Notes under the pieces: generated by a model
Seen by the model: the letters and a program-made list of their open reading frames with translations, nothing else
The model's database searches: none
Told to the model about the DNA's origin: nothing
Program-made: the position numbers and the translations under genes
From: Xiphias gladius
Taxonomy: Eukaryota > Chordata > Actinopteri > Istiophoriformes > Xiphiidae
Assembly: GCF_016859285.1 (NCBI RefSeq)
Contig: NC_053411.1
Span: forward strand, 2,357,501-2,421,500
DNA length: 64,000 nt
Reading direction: 5' to 3'
Shown: positions 12,126-22,400 of the stretch, piece by piece
How positions within the stretch are numbered: the stretch's first letter is position 1
How the letters are laid out: each line of letters starts with the position of its first letter

Positions 12126-15100
12126 TGTGAGTGTGAGTGTGTGGGTAAAATAATCATTTTTCTTTGAACAATAAAGAAATAAAATATTGATTTAACGATT
12201 CTTGACTGCAAAAAAGGACTGATTTTTATTTCGATTGGACTTTACGATAAAACATGTTCACAGCTCCTCCTGCAGAGCCTAGAAATGCCTGCAGTCATGC
12301 AAAAAAAATCATTAACCTGAATGGAATACACATAAGATATCTTGGATTGATCAAGAGAGTGCAGGCAAACTTTATTTTAAGTGGTGGAGACTGTAAAGGA
12401 GAGTGTCTCTGTTATGACATGCCTGTGATAATCCTCATGTGTTTACAGAGTCCAGCAAAGAGCAGTTTGCCTCCACCAACATTGCTGAGGAGCTGGTGCA
12501 TCTCTTCCAAAAGCAGACAGAACATGAGAAGAAGGAAATGATTTTTGAGGTCCTGGCTCCACTTGCAGAAAATGGTAATGTGCTTTATTTCGTCGATCTT
12601 TTTTTTAATCATTATTAAGCTTTTCAGAGACCACATCCACTGTATGGGAAGTCTGATTTCAAACACAGAGCCGAGAGAGACTGCAATGTTCTCCCATGCG
12701 TTTAGATGTCCACCTACTGTACAGAAATGTATCCTCTCAGTGTGAGTCATGCTTTCCAGGCTAGCTGCTAACTGCACAGTTGCTCTTTTTTAAACATCAC
12801 AGCACACGCGCGTCTGCATGTGTTTCGGCAGCAGAGAGAGCATCTTACTAAATGTTGTTATCACCATTCCCGGCAGACTGGGTGCTCCCACATTGTCAGT
12901 CTCCAGGACAACGTCCTACTTAACTCCACTCTAGAGAAAACTTGCTCTCTCTATCTCACCACCTCTTTCATTTGTTACTCTGCATGTTGTTTATTAGGTT
13001 TCTAGAGAAACAACATTTGAACACTTATTCTTTGAAAAAGTCAAAGGTATAATGGTGAGAGAAGGACAATTTTTTTTTTTTTTTTCTGGTCTGCAAGAGC
13101 TAACTGGGGACATTTTTAAAAGACCTATCTATACCTGTCTATCCCGTTCTCTGCTGTAATTTGTTTCTTAGTTTCTTATTTTAAAAGTTTGTGTCTGCTG
13201 ATGTTTTCAAATCAAGTCCTCAAATGATCTTAGTCTTTACATAAATGATTTATTTTCCTACTACGTGATACAGTGTCTGTTTTTATGCTGATTGTGCTCT
13301 CTTATATGCTGTCGGCTCCACTACAAACAAGGTCTTCTGCCGGTCACAGTCTGCTTTTGGCGACCTCCAGATCGCTTTTATTAGTTTAAAGCTTGTTCTA
13401 AGCCCCAGAAGCCAAAATGTATGCATTTAATGAGAGCACAAACTTCTGATGTTCTCACTCGAATCTGTACTCTCAATGGAAGTCTCATAGATACAGTACA
13501 GCATTATAAATACCGATTTTTGAGGCCAATACTGACATTGATATTTGGGAGTTGAAAACGTTCAAACATCACATCGGCAGATAATGTTTTTTAACATTAA
13601 TGCATAACATAAACAAACAATCTTGATATGGCAAGCTTAGATTTTTTTGTAATATATTATTTACCTACTTTTAAGAATTGTCACCAAGATGCATACTAAT
13701 CAGGACATTTTACCTTTGAAAATTCTACTTGTCAGTGGTCTCTAGTGGACAAACTATGTAAGGGTGACACTGTTTCTAAATGATCCTCAAACCTTGTTTG
13801 GAATATTGTACTGCTCAGCCGTCATATACACGAATACGGATAAATCTTCAGTAAGCTGAAATCGACTGACATATCAGTCATGTAGATGTATTAGTCGAGC
13901 TCTACTACAAAAAAGTATGTGATATGACCAACATACAATCCACATTACTGTCTACTCTGGATTGCAGAGATAGCCTGGCTACTAATGCTGCTGCTGCTGC
14001 CCTTAAACCACTGGATGCCGTTATTCTGAGACTTCCTGAATATATAAAGCTTAGCTCAAGTAATTAATCAACATTCCATTATTATGCTTTACATGCTGTG
14101 TCCCGTTGGTGTGCTGGACCTTGATGAGTCCCATGTGTGCTTATGGTGTCATATGATGCATATCATGATGCACCACTGCGCTGCAGCAGGGTTGTGTTTG
14201 AGACTTTCAGAATTTCAAACTGCTCACCGTAGTCTTCTGTGAATCTCTTACCCTCTTTCCACTGCCAGATGTGATAAAGCTGCAGCTGGTGGAGGCGGGC
14301 TTGGTGGAGTGTCTGCTGGAGGTGGTGGCTCACACTGTGGATGGGGAGAGGGAGGAGGACATCGCCCAACTCAAGACTGCCTCCGACCTCATGGTTCTCC
14401 TTCTCCTGGGAGGTAAAGACAAGGGTTTGACCAATGCATAGGGCCAATGTTAACTCCTAAGAAACTGTTTTTAGTTTCATCAGTTCTGCAACAAACTTAG
14501 TAGGTTTGATGTGTTCAGTCATAAAATGTCTAACAGTTACATTTATTTACAGCTACATAGGGTTAGGATTAGGGTTCAAAAACACCATCCATTATCCAGT
14601 GCCAGAACCATACGCACAGGAAACCCACATTCAGAATCCATACGAATTTGAACTTTAAAAGGAACCTTCTCTAACAGTAATTAAAAATCCATACTTTATT
14701 CAAACTATCATTACTGTTGCAGCACAGACCCTGCAGCAAACTGTCATCATAAGGGGAAAGGATCGTCCCATAACTGACTTAATTAATGGATGCAAAATTT
14801 CACTTACGCACGTATATGACCAAAAATAACTCGTCCAGCACTGATGTAGAGAATTAATAATTCAACCTTCATGCAAATATTTTATTACAGCAGATTAGCC
14901 CTGTGTGTTATAACTGTGCATACTAGTCTTACCAAACCCATCAGTTCACATGCTCTTGATTACGTTCTGTAAAAGCAGCACTATGACATTCTTTACTCTT
15001 TCACTCTTATGAGCAACCAAGCAATGATTGGTCATTATGTTACACTAGTGCCTGATAAATCTTGTAACCTGCAGACACCTGCTTTTTCATCTTTATTCCT

Positions 15101-18100
15101 CTGTTGTGTGCATATTGTGGCAGATTATTGTCAATCATCTAAGAGCCCAATCTGAATTATACTGTATATTGTAAAAAACATTTGACAGTAGAATATAATC
15201 CTAAAACACCACAAACCAGTCTTTAAAAATGACCACAGTTCAGTACCTCAGTGAGACTGCAAACAGCTATACGTTGCTTCTGTAACCTGACTTCACTCTG
15301 CCGTGTAGATGAGTCCATGCAGAAGCTGTTTGAGGGAGGAAAGGGCAGTGTCTTCCAGCGGGTCCTGTCCTGGATACCATCTCATAACCATCAGCTGCAG
15401 CTGGCGGGGGCTCTGGCTATTGCCAATTTTGCTCGCAACGGTAAGCTTTACTTCACTCTGTTTCAAGATGAAGTTGCCACAGAAAATAGAGTGAAAATGG
15501 AAAAATGTATAGTGGGACATTGGAGCAGCAAAAAAAAAAAAAACAATGAGGGTCAATAAAGAAAATAGTTCTGCTGCTTTTCTTATGTCATTTTTTCTTG
15601 TCTTTTCCCATAACAGGAGAGACAGTGATTTCTAATAATCAAAAATAAACAGGACAAAACAAAAATAAACAGGAAGATGGTGATTGGACACAAAATAAAA
15701 TAGCAATAATTAAAACTTCATTCTTGATGTTTGGTGACTTATTTGCAGTAACTATCAATTAAGGGCAAAAATATTATGACTTTGAAGCAGTACCCAGCAA
15801 TTGTCAGATTTCCTTGTGAAGTGCAGTCTCTGACACAACGCTAAGGTTTCTCCTCTCCTCGCATTTTATATAGATGGGAATTGCATCCACATGGTGGACA
15901 CTGGTATTGTGCAGAAGCTTCTGGAGCTGTTGGATCGGCATGTTGAGGAAGGCAATGTCACAGTTCAACACGCAGCTCTCAGCGCCCTGAGGAACCTGGC
16001 CATACCTGGTGAGCTGCTATATCAAGCCAAACGTATTAGAGCTTGCATACACAACCGGATCTGTCATCTAGTAGTCTTCATGGATCCACTTGGTTTCTAG
16101 TAACTGAGACATGACCAGGTTTTGGCTATATTCAGTTAAATTGACTTTGTTAGGGTACCATTGTCCTTCAGCCGCTCTTTAGTCTGTGTGTCAGTAGGTC
16201 TAATACCTGAAAAACACCTATTCTTATTTTTTAAACTTAATTTTATGCACATTGGTTTCAGCTAGTTTTCCATTGGACTGTTTTAGAAAAAAGTTCTCTC
16301 TTACATACACATTGCGCACATTTTTGTAACCTCAACCTTGTATTTTGAGAATAGCCATCTGTGCTTAGTGTCGTTTTAAGTAAAGATGGTACTACTGATG
16401 GCTAAGTGTTTAAAGAGATGTTTTAGCATAAAATACACTGCAAACTGCAAAAAATGGTATGAAAATCAATGAAAATTTTCTTCTTTTTTTTTTGTCAGAA
16501 CAGTGTTTAAACCTACCTTGTTGCTTCCCTCTGTCCAGTGGTAAACAAATCCAAGATGCTGTCAGCAGGCGTAGCAGACGTGGTGTTGAAGTTCTTGCAA
16601 TCAGAGATGCCTCCAGTCCAGTTTAAACTCTTGGGAACATTACGTATGCTCATCGATACACAAGGTAGAAATTTTATCATTTATTTGTCTTTATTTGTAC
16701 CAAATCCTTAAAAATCCTCACAGCAAAGCTTATGAATATATCCACTCTGACAACAAAACATGGACTGTGAAGCAGATTGTAAATTCTGAAAACATGGTCA
16801 ATAACCTGTAGACCTGTTACACAGACGAGTTCATGAAGTTTGAAGCACCTGTGATAGATATTCCATGGTTCCAACGTTGGTAGCCATTATTCGTTTTTTT
16901 CCCTCAGCTCGATTTAAGCTTTGGTATGATAATCAAGAGATATTCTTGGTAGGCCATTGTAATCTAAAACTCAGTCAGAGCTTTTTCAAAAAATGAGATT
17001 GAACCAAATGAAATGTAGCGTATACTTGGGTACAAACGGGACTTGCTGGTACTGGACTTTGGTGACAGCAGAATAAAAGACAATAATACTTTGTGTGATG
17101 TGTGTATGTTGGTTAAGCTGAAGCCGCTGACCAGTTGGGAACCAATGTGAAACTGGTGGAGAGACTAGTGGAGTGGTGTGAAGCCAAAGATCACGCGGGA
17201 GTGATGGGCGAGTCCAACAGGCTCCTGTCAGCCCTCATTAGACACAGCAAGTCCAAGGTCAGACACCACACTCATCATGAATTTATTTCCTCTGTGGCAG
17301 TAGAACATGTTACAGCAGCCTTAAGGAACTCCTGCAGGTTAAATCGGGATAACCAATAACTTTCAGACTAACTCTGAAAGACTGACTATCAACACTTTTT
17401 CAAACCTAATTTCTAGAAAAAATATTTTTTCATATTCAGGCCAGCACCTTTCTCTCAAGAGCAGTTGAGAACTCTCAGCATAGTCTTTTCCCTTCATTCA
17501 GTTTTATGCGCTGTGTAGAAACACTGTCATGCCTAAGTCTTATATTGGTAGGGAAAACCCTAAACAACAGTGTGAGCATTTCCTTCCCTATTAAAACATT
17601 TGCAAAGATGGTATAAACAAAACGGGGACCCACTCAAAGACATCTAGTGATCAAAGACTCCAGGTTACCCTAAACTATGGGAAACAAAGCAGATTATGAA
17701 TTTAAAGCTTTAACTGTAAATGCTAAACCGTATCACCAATAAAGAAGAGCCATTAAGTCAGGGAAGTGACTCTGTAAAGTCAGTTTGATAACATTAGCAC
17801 CATAATCTACTGCTCATACCAGACCAAAAAGTTATTGTACTTTGCAATATTTGTCAGAAAAATCACATCCATAAAAAGTATAAAATAATGGGTTTACTTC
17901 AGTGTACTACTGTATGGATTTGAAATGGCCTTTGGCATCAATGATGGATCAATTAATAACCTTGTTGTCAGTGTCACCCTGCACCCTGTCATAATAAATA
18001 CAGGAAAAGGCCCAGAGAGATACATATTTACTATCTATATTTATCTGAAAATAGAAAATCTCAGGATTGGTTTATTAAAATCATACTTTTTTTTTTTTTT

Positions 18101-20491
18101 TTGTGGATTACAGGAAGTCGTCAGAACTGTCATCCAGGGAGGAGGAGTCAAGCATTTAGTTACCATGGCAACTAGTGAGCACATGATTATGCAGAATGAA
18201 GCACTGGTGGCTTTGGGTCTCATAGCAGCACTGGATTTGGGTAAGAGCAAAGCTGGATTAAGCAAATTTGTAATTCAGTTATTATTTATTTGTATTACAG
18301 CCCGAATGTATGAAATTTGTTTAACACAAAAAATTGGAATCCAGAGCATTTTTTTAGTGTTTGTAATAATTTAACTATAAAGCAAAATCAAGCCCACAAG
18401 CGGTGACAATTCTCTGAGAGGCTTTCACCACCTGATACAGAATCTGTTGAATTGCTTAAAGAGATGCTTAATCAAAAATGCGAACCAGCAGCTCATGAAC
18501 AGAAGCTGGTAGTACTGCGTGATAAACACACACTCACAAAAAAAAAAAAGCTAACTGTCTCTTTTGAGCCTTTGACAGATGGGAAAAGATGTAAAAAATT
18601 GGAACTGACCTGAAACTATTTATGATTGAAGACAGCTTGAGAGTTAAGGTGTAAAGACACTAAACTTGAAAAAGTCTAACTCAGTCCTGTGACTTCTGAG
18701 AATGGGAGCAGAGAGCATTTTAGCTTGCATTATTTATCATATCCCCAAAGTAAACCTGACAATCTACTCTGTAACACGTACTGCAGATAACCAAAACATT
18801 TCCTCCATATTCACAATGGTAATGCATTGAGACTCTTTTTCTGGATTTCAGTTGCAGCTGAGAAGGACTTTGTTGGAGCCAACCTGGTGTCAGTGCTTCA
18901 CAAGCTGCTGTCAGATGAGAGGAGTGCTCCAGAGATCAAGTACAACTCTATGATCCTCATCTGTGCAGTCATGGGCTCAGGTAAGACTTAAATACACTAC
19001 CGGTCAAAAGCTTTAGAACACCTCCATTTTGCGGTTGTTACTGAAGTTTACATAGTGTAATATCTCATTCTTTCTAAAATTAAAGTGTAGAACAAATAAA
19101 AAATCTATTGAAAAAATAAAAACAAAGAATCATGGAATATTTTTCTTGTTGAAAAAATGTGATCTAAATTTTTGACTCATCCACCAGTTGAACACAATCG
19201 GGACGTTCTCTCTACAATGGAAATCAAATATTGTTCAGAAAGTTTGTCCCAACACTTTTGCAGAAGTTCCCACAAATGTGTAGCACCTGCAAGTGGCTTT
19301 GCTTTCACCTTCTCTCCAGTCCATCCCAAAACCAGCTCCATGGGGTTTAAGTCTGGAGACTGTGCTGGTCTTCCAGCAATATACGGTCCTACTTCCTGCA
19401 GTACAGCGTTGTCCTAATAATGCATCAGAGGTTCTAGTAACACAGTGTGTTCCAACACTGCCTTTGTACAGACAGCAGGTTTGTGAGCCATCACAAAAAG
19501 CTGGGCAACCTATTGGAATTGTTTGCCTTAATATTCAAGGCTTCATTTACGTCCATTGCTGCAGAAAAGCTGTAAGTGAACAATTTCTTCATCTCTGAAA
19601 AAGGCCTGTTTTCTAAACTTACATGATCTCTCAGTTTTTGGTGACCTCAACTTTTTTTTTTTAAATTAATTAATTAATTAATTTTAAATCCCAGGCAGTT
19701 TACCGCTGACCTTTGTGTAATTTAAAGTTATTGACTGGACTTGATCATTTAAATTTCAGAGGGGGATGTTCTCAAACTTTTGATCGGTAGTGTATGCTTT
19801 CATCATTACTTACTAAGCCAAAGTCTCTGGGCCTCTTTTAAATTTGATTGCAGTTACCTCCTGTTCACATGTGGCTTTTAATGTGAAACATCTGCAGGAT
19901 AATGTACATTTCCGCAGTAGTAAGTCCATCAGTACAACACTCATACTCACCACTCTTCTACTCTGAGCTTCTCTTCTTACCAGAGTGCTGTCATATTACT
20001 TTGTCATTTTTGTGATTACTGTTAAGGTACCATCAAATGAAACTCTCACTTCCTGCATAAGATGTTTCACTTTAAATGTCCTCTAGCAGCTCAAAGGGCA
20101 TTATCCCTCACTTTCAGGCTTTTATTGTGAAACACCTGGAAGAAGTATTAAGGTTCATTGATGGTAGCTTAACCCTGATTTTAAAAAAAAAAGGGAAAAA
20201 AATCCAAAATTAGAGGTGATTGGTATGAATAGTAGCATTTCTGAGAAAATCAGAGCTGAAGTGATATTTGTGACATCACAACTGTATAATTATTTGAATA
20301 CAGTTTTTGAGAATTCATGATACTTTTTTCCTGTTTTTTGGGGGTTTTTTTCTGTCGTTATAGAGCCTCTTCACAAAGAAGTCCAGAGCCTGGCGTTCAT
20401 CGACGTGGTGTCCAAGCTGAGGGCTCATGAAAACAAGACGGTATCACACCAGGCATCGCTCACAGAGCAGCGACTAACTGCCCAGAGCTAA
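5442..20491 (+). CDS. rap1gds1: rap1gds1 (SmgGDS), 3' eleven coding exons, 5' end outside window
   Basis: Joined exons give about 486 residues that match human RAP1GDS1 from roughly residue 121 to its C-terminus, so about the first 120 residues lie upstream. The product is a cytosolic all-helical protein built of armadillo repeats. It acts as a guanine-exchange factor and prenylation chaperone for small GTPases with polybasic tails (RhoA, Rap1, Rac1, K-Ras). Recognisable conserved stretches include KLLTVFCGMLMNYSN, FEVLAPLAEN, KLFEGGKGSVFQRVLSWIP, HAALSALRNLAIP and VKLVERLVEWCEAKDHAG. Ten introns of 433 to 4,468 bp separate the exons. Most boundaries are phase 1 (codon split after its first base), typical of this gene; one is phase 0. 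No frameshift or stop was found in the joined reading. Its convergent neighbour downstream is tspan5, as in human. Identification is very secure; no transcript evidence was available. Confidence 0.97.
5985..6860 (+). repeat. Composite teleost dispersed repeat
   Basis: It contains AACTATTGGATGGATTGTCA, CCCCAGATGATAAATTCTAA, a second ACAGACATTCGTGGTTCCCA unit, then GCTAACACGCTAAACTAAGA and a GTAGACTCTTAG tail. A further block, TTTATGCTAAGATAGGCTAA, follows. Related words recur at about 10725, 31945 and 61270. The frames at 6137-6349 and 6288-6476 fall inside it and are not genes. Confidence 0.6.
7733..7985 (+). repeat. Dispersed repeat, copy 3 (ggacattttaca family)
   Basis: It starts with AGAGCCAGACCAATACTTGA and contains GGCGGGACATTTTACAA. 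It is internally shorter than copy 4 and in the same orientation. Confidence 0.6.
10057..10185 (+). CDS. rap1gds1: rap1gds1 exon, ARM repeat (SLQAQLINMGVIPTLV)
   Basis: Acceptor TTTTTTGCAG ends at 10056 and donor GTGAGT starts at 10186. The exon has 129 nt and is phase 1 at both ends. It encodes the repeat from DSLQAQLINMG to FGNLAEL, nearly identical to human. Confidence 0.97.
10430..10482. repeat. Fold-back hairpin, MITE-like
   Basis: The left arm ATCAGACACAACATTAAAAC and the right arm GTTTTAATGTTGTCTGAT are reverse complements except for a 2-nt bulge, with a short loop. The arm resembles the terminal inverted repeat of the element at 24451-24963, so this may be the two ends of a deleted DNA transposon. 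Confidence 0.65.
12071..12144. repeat. TG microsatellite
   Basis: About 25 perfect TG units followed by interrupted GAGTGTGA units. The reverse-strand frame over it is only a His-Thr run. Confidence 0.95.
12449..12574 (+). CDS. rap1gds1: rap1gds1 exon, ARM repeat (SSKEQFASTNIAEELV)
   Basis: Acceptor TTTACAG ends at 12448 and donor GTAATG starts at 12575. The exon has 126 nt, phase 1 at both ends, and encodes ESSKEQFASTNIAEELV through FEVLAPLAEN. Confidence 0.97.
12575..14268 (+). other. rap1gds1 intron, 1.7 kb
   Basis: The main content is a T-rich tract near 13070-13086 and the best preserved copy of the ggacattttaca repeat at about 13500-13905. The short open frames at 12545-12745 and 12820-13005 look like chance. 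Confidence 0.55.
13500..13905 (+). repeat. Dispersed repeat, copy 4 (ggacattttaca family)
   Basis: This is the longest copy. It contains CATAAACAAACAATCTTGAT, AATCAGGACATTTTACC, CTAGTGGACAAACTATGTA, CAAACCTTGTTTGGAATATT and a terminal TATTAGTCGAGCTCTA block. Confidence 0.6.
14269..14412 (+). CDS. rap1gds1: rap1gds1 exon, ARM repeat (IKLQLVEAGLVECLL)
   Basis: Acceptor CACTGCCAG ends at 14268 and donor GTAAAG starts at 14413. The exon has 144 nt, phase 1 at both ends. The segment after VECLLEVV is the most divergent from human here (AHTVDGEREEDIAQ), in a likely loop. Confidence 0.96.
14413..15308 (+). other. rap1gds1 intron, 0.9 kb
   Basis: No repeat or exon was recognised. A short GGGTTAGGATTAGGGTT run near 14558 is the only notable string. 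Confidence 0.5.
15309..15440 (+). CDS. rap1gds1: rap1gds1 exon, ARM repeat (ESMQKLFEGGKGSVFQ)
   Basis: Acceptor CCGTGTAG ends at 15308 and donor GTAAGC starts at 15441. The exon has 132 nt, phase 1 at both ends, and runs from DESMQKLFEGG to ALAIANFARN. Confidence 0.97.
15441..15873 (+). other. rap1gds1 intron, 0.4 kb
   Basis: It holds a short poly-A tract near 15530-15543 and a small AACAAAAATAAACAGGA duplication around 15640-15675. Nothing else was seen. Confidence 0.5.
15874..16008 (+). CDS. rap1gds1: rap1gds1 exon, ARM repeat (CIHMVDTGIVQKLLEL)
   Basis: Acceptor TATATAG ends at 15873 and donor GTGAGC starts at 16009. The exon has 135 nt, phase 1 at both ends, and ends in the very conserved HAALSALRNLAIP. 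Confidence 0.97.
16539..16664 (+). CDS. rap1gds1: rap1gds1 exon, ARM repeat (NKSKMLSAGVADVVLK)
   Basis: Acceptor CTGTCCAG ends at 16538 and donor GTAGAA starts at 16665. The exon has 126 nt, phase 1 at both ends, and includes PPVQFKLLGTLRMLID. Confidence 0.97.
17118..17257 (+). CDS. rap1gds1: rap1gds1 exon, ARM repeat (EAADQLGTNVKLVERL)
   Basis: Acceptor GGTTAAG ends at 17117, with a weak pyrimidine tract upstream. Donor GTCAGA starts at 17258. The exon has 140 nt, phase 1 in and phase 0 out. It encodes VEWCEAKDHAGVMGESN and ends after HSKSK. Confidence 0.95.
18114..18240 (+). CDS. rap1gds1: rap1gds1 exon, ARM repeat (EVVRTVIQGGGVKHLV)
   Basis: A strong poly-T tract precedes the acceptor ending at 18113; donor GTAAGA starts at 18241. 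The exon has 127 nt, phase 0 in and phase 1 out. It carries Glu where human has Asp at the first position. Confidence 0.97.
18852..18980 (+). CDS. rap1gds1: rap1gds1 exon, ARM repeat (AAEKDFVGANLVSVLH)
   Basis: Acceptor GATTTCAG ends at 18851 and donor GTAAGA starts at 18981. The exon has 129 nt, phase 1 at both ends, and includes DERSAPEIKYNSM. A Tc1-like element begins 14 nt after the donor. Confidence 0.96.
18995..19792 (-). mobile_element. Tc1/mariner-like element, internally deleted
   Basis: The left end starts CACTACCGGTCAAAAGCTTT after a TA (18993-18994). The right end is its inverted match, ending CGGTAGTG before a TA (19793-19794). Between them, on the - strand, is the C-terminal part of a Tc1 transposase: the SPDLNPMELV block (about 19325-19362) with the third catalytic acidic residue (E), then HLWELLQKCWDKL and ERMSRLCS. 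At 798 bp it is about half the usual length and lacks the N-terminal DNA-binding domain and the first two catalytic aspartates, so it is non-autonomous. It sits in a rap1gds1 intron. Confidence 0.85.
20364..20491 (+). CDS. rap1gds1: rap1gds1 last coding exon with stop
   Basis: Acceptor GTCGTTATAG ends at 20363. The exon encodes EPLHKEVQSLAFIDVVSKL and the C-terminal QASLTEQRLTAQS, then TAA at 20489-20491. The human protein ends in nearly the same way. Confidence 0.97.
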
Positions 20492-21999
20492 ATGACTGTG
20501 TCCAAGACCCACCCACCCAACCACCCACTTAAACGCCTGCCTGACCACCTAATCACCCAATGACACCTCATGACTGCTCTCCCCTGTGCCCCATTGTCAT
20601 GTGCCAAGGTACCATGTCGCGTTAACTGCCAGCCAGACATAGAGTTCTGTCTCTACCCTCGACCCTCTGCCCTGCTCACCTCTATTAGGGTTAGACTGAT
20701 GTGGGTTTTAGAACGCCAGTACTTTATGCTTCTATTCAAATCATAAATCTGAGCTTTTTCTAATAGAATTTTTATTTTGACGAGAATTTACCCAGAGTTA
20801 AATACTTGTTAGGGTGGAAAAGCCTCTGAAACTGTTTTTAGACTACCATGGGACACCAAAACTCTCCTCTGAAAGCCATAATAACGAGATTTATTTAGGT
20901 AGGTTAGCAGGTCCTTAAGGCAGGGTGAGGCAGGCTTCATTTCAGGCTTTACAGACTGACACCCCTTAAATGCTCAATAGAGTGATTTGTCTAGAGGTCG
21001 ACACCACTGACTTGCTGGTATGTTTTTGTTTGTTTTTTTTAAATTGATGCATCAGTCTAGCCCTAGTCCCCACCTCTACTTGTGCATGCCTCTTCTGCTA
21101 CAAGTAGCTCCACAGGAGCTGAGGCGCCATAGACAGCCTAACGCAATAGATTAAGAGACGACACTCTTTTACGACCATAGCTGTGATCCCATCTGCCGGT
21201 AACCCACCAGTGAAAATGTGCACAAAAGAACAAAAAAAATGACCTTCCTGTCGTGATTTTCTTTCATTTTTAAGAAAAAGCAGCCATCCATGATGTGCCC
21301 AGTTGTGTCTCATGTAGCTCAAGTATAAATTGACTAGAAACTGTGCATGTTTTAGTCCTGTTGGTGTGCCAGTGTTCACTTTACCTCTCTACCGCTCGCA
21401 TACTCCAAACTACAGCGTGCCCTCTTCTACTAACACCTCCAGTCTTGTTTTTGCACTTGTTCTTTAAGACTTGGATCTAGAGATTTTATTCAGATTTTTA
21501 ATTCCACGGTTGTCCAAACACATTCCCCCTGGTCCAACAGCTGTACAGTGAAGATAGAGGCTCCATAAGTTTCCATGCCATTGCTGAAAGAGAATCATGC
21601 AAGAACCAGGTGAAGCAAATGTAGTGAAGAACAGGGCTGTAGTCAAGGTTGCCATTGTTAGTTGAATTCAGTTCTGCTCCAAGACTTGAGTGTAGCCAAG
21701 TTAATGTCAAGACAAGGTAAAAATAGGAAACTGAAAGTGTGTCTTTTCCAATGGAAATGTAATGCTTTATAAATTTAACCGTCAACAAGAGACGTACAAC
21801 TCTGTTCGCCTTCATCCAATGCTGTCTTATAATATGTATCACAGTCTTGAATTGCCATATCTCAGATGTTTTAGTTACTGAACGGCTCATAAGATTGATT
21901 ATGGTAAGAATCCTTGAAATACGAACACACCAGATGGTAGCCAATATTCTTAGCAAGATATAAAGTGGGGAAAAAACAATGTCAGGTGGGTGCAAAGTA

Positions 22000-22400
22000 G
22001 AGCCCAACCAATATATCGGTCGACCGATGTAACGGTATATTGGCCTGTGACAGACATATCGGTATCCAGGTATATGAGGTCCAATATGCGCCGATATGAT
22101 AACTTTTTATTACAGAACATAATGGCAGAAAAGGATGCTTGGGGTAATTTAGAAATAGTGTCATCACAGTTTGTCCAGCAGAGTGCACTCTGACTCCCCT
22201 GTTAACAATGCTCTCAGCACTGTGTGCAGCACATGTAGCAGAGTACGCGTCCCATCTGAACATACGATGGTGTAGAGTCGAGCGGTGTCTTCACGGTAGG
22301 TTGTTAACTAGAAATACGTTGCTGGATATATATAATATGTATATATGTATAAAAACTCCCTAAAATTGGTATCGGCATCAGCTCCAAAACTTCAGTATCG
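22000..22400 (+). repeat. Dispersed repeat, copy 5 (atatcggt-rich relative)
   Basis: It starts AGAGCCCAACCAATATATCG, has a TTTGTCCAGCAGAGTGCACT block, and ends with repeated TATCGG words. It resembles copy 3 at its left end but is more diverged in the middle. Confidence 0.5.

Larger units (their letters stand above)
10186..12448 (+). other. rap1gds1 intron, 2.3 kb
   Basis: It holds a fold-back hairpin at 10430-10482, a fragment of a gctaacatg-type repeat near 10725-10850 and a long TG microsatellite at 12071-12144. No exon was seen. Confidence 0.6.
16009..18113 (+). other. rap1gds1 introns between three exons
   Basis: This spans intron 16009-16538, the exon at 16539-16664, intron 16665-17117, the exon at 17118-17257 and intron 17258-18113. 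The intronic parts hold no recognised repeat. The open frame starting at 17925 reads through intron into the exon at 18114 and is not separate. Confidence 0.5.

Noticed and set aside
14555..14576. Telomere-like GGGTTAGGATTAGGGTT string
   Set aside because: Only about two units; too short to call an interstitial telomere.
15293..15556. - strand frame over the rap1gds1 exon at 15309
   Set aside because: Antisense shadow of a strongly conserved exon.
17925..18374. 149-codon + strand frame
   Set aside because: It is the rap1gds1 exon 18114-18240 extended by intron read-through on both sides.
21498..22007. 169-codon - strand frame downstream of rap1gds1
   Set aside because: No recognisable motif, no splice structure, and it ends in a repeat copy; likely chance in the 3' flank.
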